Positions 6,377-12,794 of a stretch of 12,794 bases of DNA are shown here, one piece after another. Below the pieces are notes generated by a model. It worked only from the letters and a program-made list of their open reading frames with translations. It made no database searches and had not been told where the DNA came from. Numbering within the stretch: the first letter of the stretch is position 1; the number at the start of each line of letters is the position of its first letter. Both the position numbers and the translations under genes were made by a program. Origin of the DNA: JBFHRE01 sp036745195 (GTDB taxonomy: Bacteria > Actinomycetota > Acidimicrobiia > Spongiisociales > ZC4RG35); contig DAIOGO010000073.1 in the NCBI GenBank assembly GCA_036745195.1, positions 1 through 12,794 of the forward strand, read 5' to 3'.

Positions 6377-6990
6377 TGGGATTGCTGCGAGAACTCATCA
6401 AGGGTCTGCGGGTCACGGGAGGGCATCTCTTCGAGGACGCCGTCACCATCAAATACCCCGACGAATTCCGCCAGAAGCCGCAGCGATTCCACGGCCGGCA
6501 CGTGCTCAACCGGTACCCCGATGGCATGGAGAAATGCATCGGGTGCGAGCTGTGCGCCGGCGCCTGCCCGGCGAGGTGCATCCACGTGCGGGGCGCCGAC
6601 AATCCGATCGAGGCCCCGGTCAGCCCGGGCGAGCGGTTCGGGTTCGTGTACGAGATCAACATGCTCCGCTGCATCTTCTGTGCACTGTGTGTCGAGGCCT
6701 GCCCGACCGAGGCGATCACGATGACCCACCTGTTCGAGATGTCGCCGACCAATCGCCAGGACGGGATCTACACCAAGGACGAGTTGCTGATGCGAGCCGA
6801 CGGTTCGGTCCCGCACATGTTCGACGAAGACCCCTACGCCGACTTCACCGAGTTGGACGTCGCCGACGGATGGATGCGGGCCACGGCCCCGGCCGGCTCG
6901 GCGGATTACGAGGGGGTCCAGATGTGGCAGGCCACCGCCGGGCCAGCCTCCTGGGATCCCGAGCCGACCCAGGATGAGAGGGACGCCTGA
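6376..6990 (+). CDS. nuoI: NADH-quinone oxidoreductase subunit I (2x[4Fe-4S])
   Basis: NuoI (204 residues) is the ferredoxin-like peripheral subunit that carries clusters N6a and N6b and passes electrons to NuoB and the quinone site. Both cluster motifs are intact: CIGCELCAGACP (C54, C57, C60, C64) and CIFCALCVEACP (C99, C102, C105, C109). An extra Cys sits at 68. An N-terminal amphipathic stretch (LLRELIKGLRVTGGHLF) and the typical PDGMEKC, RCIHVRGADN and QDGIYTKDELL segments follow the Actinobacteria pattern. A C-terminal tail of about 50 acidic, Ala/Pro-rich residues after about 150 is less conserved. The start is fixed by a strong GGAGGAGG site (6362-6369) and a one-base overlap with the nuoH stop. 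The stop overlaps nuoJ by one base. Confidence 0.96.
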   Translation: MGLLRELIKGLRVTGGHLFEDAVTIKYPDEFRQKPQRFHGRHVLNRYPDGMEKCIGCELCAGACPARCIHVRGADNPIEAPVSPGERFGFVYEINMLRCIFCALCVEACPTEAITMTHLFEMSPTNRQDGIYTKDELLMRADGSVPHMFDEDPYADFTELDVADGWMRATAPAGSADYEGVQMWQATAGPASWDPEPTQDERDA

Positions 6991-7514
6991 TGGTCGAGAC
7001 AGGTCTGTTCGTGCTGCTGGCGGCGGCCTGTCTGGCCGGGGCGGTAACCGTGGTGGTGGCGCGCAATCCGGTCCATGCCGCCATGGGTTTGCTCGGCACC
7101 CTGTTCTCGCTGGGTGTGATCTATGTCGTAAACCTCGCCCACCTGGTGGCGGCCGTCCAGATCATCGTGTACGCCGGGGCAGTAATGACCTTGTTCCTCT
7201 TCGTCATCATGCTGATCGGGGTGGACCGGGTCGAGGACACCTCGGAGCCTTTGCCCCGACAGCGGCTCTATGTAGCCGCACTGGGAGCGGTCATGCTGGT
7301 CGTAGCCGGGGTTCTCGCCATCGGGGGGCGCTTCTCCTGGACCCCGGGGGCGGTGGCCGGGCCTCCGATCGAAGGAACGATCGAGCGATTGGCCGAGCAA
7401 CTGTTCACCGCCTGGCTGCTTCCCTTCGAGGCGACCGCCCTGCTGCTCACCATATCCGCTGCCGGTGCCATCGCTTTGGCGTTCTTCAAGCGCGATGGGG
7501 GGACGGCCGAATGA
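6990..7514 (+). CDS. nuoJ: NADH-quinone oxidoreductase subunit J
   Basis: NuoJ (174 residues) is a membrane-arm subunit next to NuoH and NuoK whose third helix is thought to move during coupling of quinone chemistry to proton transfer. Five hydrophobic segments are visible, at about 4-23, 29-48, 54-78, 92-110 and 138-165. The signature NPVHAAMGLLGTLFSLGVIYV leads into LVAAVQIIVYAGAVMTLFLFVIML (about 52-75). The long loop at 111-135 (WTPGAVAGPPIEG) precedes the last helix, as in other family members. A moderate AGAGGG-like site (6977-6982) precedes the ATG, which overlaps the nuoI stop by one base. The stop overlaps nuoK by four bases (ATGA). Identification relies on the sequence pattern and operon position. 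Confidence 0.94.
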   Translation: MVETGLFVLLAAACLAGAVTVVVARNPVHAAMGLLGTLFSLGVIYVVNLAHLVAAVQIIVYAGAVMTLFLFVIMLIGVDRVEDTSEPLPRQRLYVAALGAVMLVVAGVLAIGGRFSWTPGAVAGPPIEGTIERLAEQLFTAWLLPFEATALLLTISAAGAIALAFFKRDGGTAE

Positions 7515-7816
7515 CCGTCTCGGCCGGTTGGTACATGACGCTGGCAGCGGCGCTCTTCTCGCTGGGGCTGATTGGAATCCTGGTTCGCCGCAATGCCCTC
7601 ATCATGTTCATGTGCGTCGAGTTGATGCTCAACGCCGTCAACCTGACGTTCGTCGCCGCCGGGCGAGCCTGGGGATCGATTCAGGGTCAGGTGTCGGTGT
7701 TCTTCGTGCTGGTGGTGGCGGCGGCGGAGGTCGTGGTGGGCCTGGCGATCATCGTCGCCATATTCCGGCACCGGTCGACGGCCGATGTCGACGCTCTCTC
7801 GGAGCTGAGGGGTTGA
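7511..7816 (+). CDS. nuoK: NADH-quinone oxidoreductase subunit K
   Basis: NuoK (101 residues, three helices) is the MrpC-like subunit of the proximal proton channel. The two membrane glutamates essential in the family are present: E37 in MFMCVELMLNAVNL and E73 in VVAAAEVVVGLAI. The charged linker RRNALI after helix 1 and the C-terminal FRHRSTADVDALSELRG are typical. The start overlaps the nuoJ stop (ATGA) and follows a G-rich tract at about 7496-7502. The stop is TGA at 7814-7816, where a second ATG overlaps by one base and opens the micro-ORF leading to nuoL. Confidence 0.96.
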   Translation: MTVSAGWYMTLAAALFSLGLIGILVRRNALIMFMCVELMLNAVNLTFVAAGRAWGSIQGQVSVFFVLVVAAAEVVVGLAIIVAIFRHRSTADVDALSELRG

Positions 7817-7884
7817 TGCCTCGTCTCACTCGCTTCCTCTGCGCCGGTCTTCCGGGCGCTGGCCACCGGGGAGGTGGACTGTGA
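7816..7884 (+). CDS. Possible 22-codon micro-ORF bridging nuoK and nuoL
   Basis: An ATG overlapping the nuoK stop (TGATG) opens 22 codons, ending in a TGA that overlaps the nuoL GTG start (GTGA). The peptide would begin MPRLTRFLCAGLPG and is rich in Arg, Gly and Leu. It fills the only real gap inside the nuoH-N block. Ribosomes finishing nuoK could read it and hand over to nuoL. There is no ribosome site of its own, no known family, and its 3' half includes the nuoL Shine-Dalgarno. It may be chance. Confidence 0.25.
   Translation: MPRLTRFLCAGLPGAGHRGGGL
7868..7877 (+). promoter_or_regulatory. Strong Shine-Dalgarno site of nuoL
   Basis: GGGGAGGTGG lies with its GGAGG core (7870-7874) six bases before the GTG at 7881. 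It decides the GTG as the nuoL start over later in-frame candidates. Confidence 0.8.
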
Positions 7885-9770
7885 TCGACTACCTGTGGCT
7901 GGTGATCGCCCTCCCGCTGGCCGGGGCCCTCCTGCTCCATGCGGTCGGGCGCCGGATCGGTGAGCCGCTTTCTGGATGGCTCGCCTCGGCGGCCATCGCC
8001 GGCTCGTTCGGCGTCTCGCTGATCGCGGCGATTCCATTCATACGGGGAGAGGCGCACGAAGCCCACCATCTGGTTCTGTGGGAGTGGATGCCGGCGATCG
8101 GAGCGACTCTGGAGATCCAGTGGGACGCGCTCGCCGCCCTGATGGCGCTGGTGGTGACCGGCGTCGGGACGCTGATCCACATCTTCGCCATCGGCTACAT
8201 GCACGGTGACCCTCGGTTCTCGCGCTTCTTCACCTATCTCAACCTGTTCGCCGCCTCGATGCTGACGCTGGTGCTGGCGGGCAATTTCGCCATGCTCTTC
8301 ATGGGGTGGGAACTGGTCGGCCTCTGTTCGTATCTGCTGATCTCGTTCTGGAGCCACAAGCCATCGGCGGCCGCCGCCGGGAAGAAGGCCTTCATCGTCA
8401 ACCGGATCGGCGATCTCGGGTTCCTGATCGCCTTGATGCTGGTCTTCTCGAACTTCGGCACCCTCTCGTTCCAGGGTGTGTTCGAGCGGGCGGGCGAGGT
8501 GCTCGACGGGCCCACCGCGGTCGCCATCTCGCTGCTGTTCCTGGTCGGGGCGGCGGGCAAGTCGGCCCAGGTGCCACTCTATGTCTGGCTGCCGGACGCG
8601 ATGGAAGGCCCGACCCCGGTGTCGGCCCTCATCCACGCCGCCACCATGGTCACCGCCGGTGTCTATCTCGTCTCCCGCTCGGCGGCGATCTTCGAACTGG
8701 CGCCGGCCGCCGGTATGACGGTCGCCACGGTGGGGGCGATCACCGCCATCTGGGCGGCATCGATCGCCATCGCCCAGACCGACATCAAGCGGGTCCTCGC
8801 CTACTCGACCGTCTCACAGTTGGGCTACATGTTCCTCGCCGCCGGTCTGGGCGGGTACGTGGCGGCCCTCTTCCATCTGATGACCCACGCCTTCTTCAAG
8901 GCGCTCCTCTTCCTGGGGGCCGGATCGGTGATCCACGGGATGCACGAGGAACAGGACATGCGCAACATGGGTGGCCTGTTCAAGGTGATGCCCCGAACCG
9001 GGATGACGATGGCGGTCGGCACCCTCGCCATCGCCGGCTTCCCGGGCCTGGCCGGGTTCTGGTCGAAGGACGAGATCCTGGGAGTGGCCTACGGCAAGGG
9101 CGGTTTCGCCTCCGTCCTGTGGGTGGTGGGCTTGGTCACCGCGATGATCACCGCCTTCTACATGACCCGTCAGTTCGTGATGGTCTTCCTGGGCAAACCC
9201 CGCTGGGCGGAAGGTCTCCATCCCCACGAGTCGCCGGCGGTCATGACGGTTCCGCTGATGGTGCTGGCTCTGCTCAGCGTCGTGGGCGGACTCATCAACA
9301 CTCCGCTCCGTCTCGGGCTCGAGCACTTCCTGGAACCGGTGTTCGAGGGAGTCAAACTGGCTCATCCACCCGAAGGGGCGTTGATGTTCTTCCTCCTCGC
9401 CGGCCTCTCGGTGGCGGCCGGATTCGCCGGGATCGGGATGGGCTACTTCGCCTACAGCCGTCCCCGCGAGGTGTGGGAGCGGTTCCAGGGCGGGTTCGGG
9501 AAGCTCTGGCCGCTGTGGGAGAAGGCCTACGGAGTCGACGATCTCTACGGCCGGACGATCGTCAAGCCGGGCAAGGCGCTGGCAGACGCCGCCGCCTTCA
9601 AGGTGGATCTGCCGGTGATCGATGGGGCGGTCAACGGGATGGGGCGTCTGTTCGCGATGCTCGCCGGTCGGGGCCGGCTCGCCCAGACCGGGTTCGTTCG
9701 CAACTACGGGGCCACCCTCACCGCCGGGCTGCTGGCCGCGGTGGTGTGGTTGGTGGTGGCCGGATCATGA
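7881..9770 (+). CDS. nuoL: NADH-quinone oxidoreductase subunit L
   Basis: NuoL (629 residues) is the distal antiporter-like proton pump of complex I. Key residues of the channel are in place: E144 (FMGWELVGLCSYLLI), K227 (GAAGKSAQVPLYVWLPDAM), K340 (THAFFKALLFLGAGS) and K396 (AGFWSKDEIL). The GPTPVSALIHAATMVTAGVY segment (about 243-262) is typical of the family. After about residue 526 comes the long lateral amphipathic helix region unique to NuoL (YSRPREVWERF to about 605), then a last membrane helix at 607-628. Length matches the usual 600-650. The start is GTG with a strong ribosome site. The stop carries an overlapping ATG (ATGA) that opens an eight-codon frame toward nuoM. Confidence 0.97.
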   Translation: MIDYLWLVIALPLAGALLLHAVGRRIGEPLSGWLASAAIAGSFGVSLIAAIPFIRGEAHEAHHLVLWEWMPAIGATLEIQWDALAALMALVVTGVGTLIHIFAIGYMHGDPRFSRFFTYLNLFAASMLTLVLAGNFAMLFMGWELVGLCSYLLISFWSHKPSAAAAGKKAFIVNRIGDLGFLIALMLVFSNFGTLSFQGVFERAGEVLDGPTAVAISLLFLVGAAGKSAQVPLYVWLPDAMEGPTPVSALIHAATMVTAGVYLVSRSAAIFELAPAAGMTVATVGAITAIWAASIAIAQTDIKRVLAYSTVSQLGYMFLAAGLGGYVAALFHLMTHAFFKALLFLGAGSVIHGMHEEQDMRNMGGLFKVMPRTGMTMAVGTLAIAGFPGLAGFWSKDEILGVAYGKGGFASVLWVVGLVTAMITAFYMTRQFVMVFLGKPRWAEGLHPHESPAVMTVPLMVLALLSVVGGLINTPLRLGLEHFLEPVFEGVKLAHPPEGALMFFLLAGLSVAAGFAGIGMGYFAYSRPREVWERFQGGFGKLWPLWEKAYGVDDLYGRTIVKPGKALADAAAFKVDLPVIDGAVNGMGRLFAMLAGRGRLAQTGFVRNYGATLTAGLLAAVVWLVVAGS

Positions 9771-9793
9771 GCCGCGGGACCGGACCATGCTGA
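9767..9793 (+). other. Possible 8-codon coupling frame between nuoL and nuoM
   Basis: An ATG overlapping the nuoL stop (ATGA) opens MSRGTGPC. Its TGA (9791-9793) lies just inside nuoM, five bases after the nuoM ATG begins. nuoM lacks a clear Shine-Dalgarno sequence, so terminating ribosomes could help it restart. It is too short to count as a gene and may be chance. Confidence 0.15.
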
Positions 9794-11325
9794 CCTGGCT
9801 CGTGTTGTCACCCGTCCTCGGCGCTCTGGTCGTGGCCCTGCTGCCCACCCGGCGCAAGGAGATCCACCTTCCGGTAGGGATCCTCGTCAGCCTGGTGCCG
9901 CTGGCGCTGGCCGGGGTCATGTTCTTCGACTTCCAGCTGAAGGAGCCGGGGTTCCAGTTCGTCGAGCGAGCCGTCTGGTACGCCCCCTGGGGGATCAGCT
10001 GGTTCCTGGGGGTCGATGGGATCTCGCTCGGCCTGATCGTGTTGTGCGCAATCCTGGTCCCGATCTCCCTCGCTGCCTCCACCGCCATCGACCGGCGCAT
10101 GAAGGAGTTCGTCGTCTTCGTCCTGCTGCTCGAGGCGGGTGTGATCGGCACGTTCCTCGCGCTCGACCTGTTTCTCTTCTTCGTGTTCTTCGAGGCGATC
10201 CTCATCCCGATGTACTTCATCATCGGGATCTGGGGATCCGAACGGAGGGTCTACGCCGCCCTCAAGTTCTTCTTGTACACCGCCTTCGGGTCGGCTCTCC
10301 TGCTGGCGGCGCTCATCGCCCTGGCCCTGGCCCATGGTCGTCAGACCGGGAACCTCTCCTTCGCCTACACCGACCTGATCGGCCTCGAATTGGGTCAGAC
10401 GGAGTCCCGCTGGTTGTTCGCCGCCTTTGCTCTGGCGTTCGCCATCAAGGTCCCGATCTTCCCGTTCCACACCTGGCTCCCCGACGCCCACGTCGAGGCC
10501 CCCACTGCCGGCTCGGTGCTGCTGGCGGGTGTGCTCCTGAAACTCGGGACCTACGGCCTCCTCCGCTTCAACCTGTCGCTGTTCCCCGAGGTCAGCGTCG
10601 AAGCAGTTCCGATCATGGCGACACTGGCGGTGATCGGCATCGTCTATGGCGCGGTGGTGGCCATCGTCCAACCCGACCTGAAGAAGCTGGTGGCGTATTC
10701 ATCCGTGAGCCACCTCGGCTTCATCGTGCTGGGCATCTTCGCCTTCACCTCGGCCGGCCTGCAGGGAGCGGTGATCCAGAACATCAACCATGGCCTCACC
10801 ACCGGAGCGCTCTTCCTGCTGGTGGGGATGTTGTACGAGCGGCGGCACACCAAGAAGATCGCCGAGTTCGGGGGGATCGGCCGCCCGATGCCGATCTTCG
10901 CCGGGCTCTTCCTGTTCGCCACCTTCGCCTCGATCGGGCTGCCGGCGCTCAACGGGTTCGTGGGGGAGTTCCTGGTCCTGATCGGTGCCTTTCCCACGGT
11001 CCCCGTCCACGCCATCATCGCCGCCTCCGGGGTGGTCCTGGCCGCCATCTATCTGCTGTGGGCGTACGAGAGGGTGTTCACCGGAGAGCCAGACAAGGCC
11101 GAGAACAAGGCCCTCATCGACGTCTCCGGTCGGGAGATCGCCCTGATGGCGCCGCTGGTGATCCTCATCGTGCTGCTCGGTGTCTACCCCAACATCCTTC
11201 TCGACCGCACCGCCCCCTCCACCGAGGCGGTGCTCGATCGGATCGAGGCCTCGACCGACTTCGTGGTGCCGGCGCCCGGTCGTCTGGCCGACGTGTTCAT
11301 CGCCTCGGAGGAGGACGGCGAATGA
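9787..11325 (+). CDS. nuoM: NADH-quinone oxidoreductase subunit M
   Basis: NuoM (512 residues, about 14 helices) is the middle antiporter-like proton pump. Conserved channel residues are visible: E136 (FFVFFEAILIPMYFIIGIWG), K221 (AFAIKVPIFPFHTWLPDAHV) and E394 (NGFVGEFLVLIGAF). The stretch VEAPTAGSVLLAGVLLKLGTYGLLRF (from about 236) and the later SSVSHLGFIVLGIF are typical. Length is normal for the family. I chose the ATG at 9787 because MLTWLVLSPVLGALVVALLP is the usual N-terminus; the frame is open upstream only through nuoL out of frame. The ribosome site is weak (CGGGACCGGACC). The gap from the nuoL stop is 16 bases. The stop overlaps nuoN by four bases (ATGA). Confidence 0.96.
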   Translation: MLTWLVLSPVLGALVVALLPTRRKEIHLPVGILVSLVPLALAGVMFFDFQLKEPGFQFVERAVWYAPWGISWFLGVDGISLGLIVLCAILVPISLAASTAIDRRMKEFVVFVLLLEAGVIGTFLALDLFLFFVFFEAILIPMYFIIGIWGSERRVYAALKFFLYTAFGSALLLAALIALALAHGRQTGNLSFAYTDLIGLELGQTESRWLFAAFALAFAIKVPIFPFHTWLPDAHVEAPTAGSVLLAGVLLKLGTYGLLRFNLSLFPEVSVEAVPIMATLAVIGIVYGAVVAIVQPDLKKLVAYSSVSHLGFIVLGIFAFTSAGLQGAVIQNINHGLTTGALFLLVGMLYERRHTKKIAEFGGIGRPMPIFAGLFLFATFASIGLPALNGFVGEFLVLIGAFPTVPVHAIIAASGVVLAAIYLLWAYERVFTGEPDKAENKALIDVSGREIALMAPLVILIVLLGVYPNILLDRTAPSTEAVLDRIEASTDFVVPAPGRLADVFIASEEDGE

Positions 11326-12794
11326 TCGCCCAGGCCTCACTCCCTCCGGTGTCGTGGGTGGCGATCGCCCCCGAACTGGCGCTCGCCATCGGGGCGGCAC
11401 TGGTGCTGCTGGTCGATGTCCAGTGGAAACCGCGGGCCCGGGTGCTGGGATGGGTGGCGGGGACGACGGTGTTGCTGGCCTTCGGGCTGGCACTCTGGCA
11501 GAAGAGCGAGGTCGCCGACATCTTGACCACCGGGGCCGCCGATCCGGCGTTTCTCGACCGGTTCACCCCGTTCGAGGGGATGCTGGCGCTCGACCCGGGA
11601 GCGGTGATGGCCCGCTTCATCATCCTGATCGTGACGGGGTTGGGGATCGGCGCCGGCTGGAAGCTCTTCGAATCATTGGGCAGACGGGCAGCCGAAGCTC
11701 TCGCCCTGATGCTCTTGTCGGCCGCCGGGTTCTCGCTGATGGCGGCGTCTCTCCATCTGGTGATGATGTTCCTCGGACTCGAGATCGGGTCGATCGCGCT
11801 GTACGTCCTCGCCGGCATCACCCGGGAGCGGGCACAGTCCGACGAGGCCGCAATCAAGTACTTCCTGCTCGGTTCGGTGGCTTCGGCCGTCTTCATCTAC
11901 GGGGTTGCCCTGATCTATGCAGGCACCGGGCGCCTCAACCTGGGTGAGATCCAGGTGTACCTGGGCGAGATCATCCTGACCCGGCCGGCCGTGCTGCTGA
12001 TGGGCCTGGCCCTGGTCGTCGTCGGTCTGGCATTCAAGGTCTCAGCCGCCCCGTTCCACGCCTGGGCGCCCGACGTCTACCAGGGGGCGCCGGCCGGGGT
12101 GGTCGGCTTCATGGCGTCGGTCGCCAAGGTGGGCGGGTTTGCGGCGCTGATCCGGGTGCTGCTGACGGCGTTTCCCGGGCTGGCGGGTGACTGGCGGCCG
12201 TTGGTGGCCGGAATCGCCGCCCTGTCCATGGTGGTCGGGGCAGTGGTGGCGGTGGCGCAGACCGATGTGAGGCGGATGCTCGCCTACTCGGGGGTGGCTC
12301 ACGCCGGGTTCATCCTCTCCGGACTGGTGGCGGGTGGCCCCGGGGCGGGAGCGATGTGGTTCTACCTGGCCGTCTACACCCTGCAACTGGTTGGTGCGTT
12401 CGGGGTGGTGGCGGCCGTTTCCGGGGCGGGTGCCTCCGGTTCCGACCTGGCGGCCTACTCCGGTCTGGCCCGCCGAAGCCCGCACCTGGCCGTCTCGCTG
12501 GCGGTTTTCCTCCTCGGCATGTCCGGGGTTCCACTCACCTCGGGGTTCATCGCCAAGTTCGGCGTCTTCCAGCAGGTCTGGATCGCCGGGTACGAGTGGC
12601 TGGTGGTGCTGGCGCTCCTCAGCTCGGTGGTCGCCTTCTTCTTCTATCTCCGGGTGATCGTGCGGATGTTCATGGAGGAGGGGGACGATCTGGTCCAGCC
12701 GGGAGTTCCCCTCGTTGCCCGGACCGTGCTGGTGGGGGCGGCGCTGGCCACCGTCGCCCTCGGGGTGCTCCCCGGTTATCTCCTCGACCTGGCC
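11322..12794 (+). CDS. nuoN: NADH-quinone oxidoreductase subunit N (3' end outside window)
   Basis: NuoN is the proximal antiporter-like proton pump of complex I. The first 491 residues are present and no stop occurs before the right edge; the family is usually about 480-540 residues, so little is missing. Channel residues include E154 (MMFLGLEIGSIALYVLAGI), K239 (GLAFKVSAAPFHAWAPDVYQ), K269 (MASVAKVGGFAALIRV) and a later Lys in SGFIAKFGVFQQVW. The YSGVAHAGFILSGL segment matches the discontinuous-helix region shared with NuoL and NuoM. The start overlaps the nuoM stop and is served by a strong GGAGGAGGA site (11307-11315). It is normally the last gene of the operon. Confidence 0.95.
   Translation, partial: MIAQASLPPVSWVAIAPELALAIGAALVLLVDVQWKPRARVLGWVAGTTVLLAFGLALWQKSEVADILTTGAADPAFLDRFTPFEGMLALDPGAVMARFIILIVTGLGIGAGWKLFESLGRRAAEALALMLLSAAGFSLMAASLHLVMMFLGLEIGSIALYVLAGITRERAQSDEAAIKYFLLGSVASAVFIYGVALIYAGTGRLNLGEIQVYLGEIILTRPAVLLMGLALVVVGLAFKVSAAPFHAWAPDVYQGAPAGVVGFMASVAKVGGFAALIRVLLTAFPGLAGDWRPLVAGIAALSMVVGAVVAVAQTDVRRMLAYSGVAHAGFILSGLVAGGPGAGAMWFYLAVYTLQLVGAFGVVAAVSGAGASGSDLAAYSGLARRSPHLAVSLAVFLLGMSGVPLTSGFIAKFGVFQQVWIAGYEWLVVLALLSSVVAFFFYLRVIVRMFMEEGDDLVQPGVPLVARTVLVGAALATVALGVLPGYLLDLA

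Noticed and set aside
7749..8636. 295-residue minus-strand open frame opposite nuoL
   Set aside because: Same antisense-shadow composition (Arg, Gln, Asp, His) and no recognisable fold.

Overview
The window is a high-GC chromosomal segment, most likely from an actinobacterium; an uncultured Acidimicrobiia-like lineage is my best guess. This rests on the very G/C-rich third codon positions, the Actinobacteria-style NuoI sequence and the TerC and Usp types. It was not tested against any database. Almost all of it codes for protein. I see no tRNA, rRNA, CRISPR array, insertion sequence or phage gene.

Layout: positions 2-1363 hold the C-terminal half of nuoG, the large catalytic-arm subunit of respiratory complex I. 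Positions 1370-3648 (minus strand) hold a two-gene regulatory module, an ECF-type sigma factor followed by a large membrane-anchored protein that is probably its partner or anti-sigma factor. The two genes share a 4-base ATGA overlap. Positions 3740-5154 (plus strand, divergent from the sigma gene) hold terC and a universal stress protein gene, again with an ATGA overlap. From 5261 to the window end complex I resumes as nuoH-nuoI-nuoJ-nuoK-nuoL-nuoM-nuoN. The genes mostly overlap by 1-4 bases, and nuoN runs off the right edge.

How the genes work together: NuoG and NuoI carry electrons through Fe-S centres. NuoH forms the quinone site and the link to the membrane arm. NuoJ and NuoK complete the proximal proton pathway. 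NuoL, NuoM and NuoN are the three antiporter-like proton pumps, and all keep the expected charged residues. The nuo operon is normally continuous, so its split between nuoG and nuoH by about 3.9 kb of unrelated regulatory and stress genes is the main architectural oddity. It implies that nuoHIJKLMN has its own promoter, and a candidate lies in the 106-base gap at 5155-5260.

The inserted block looks like a small envelope or metal stress module: an extracytoplasmic sensor with SH3-like, AMIN-like and Gmad2-like domains, its sigma factor, a TerC-family (Mn2+-type) membrane transporter and a UspA protein. The 91-base divergent region between sigma and terC is dense in short repeats: an inverted repeat at the sigma start codon and two identical GTTTACCG boxes. 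That the sigma factor controls terC-uspA is an inference.
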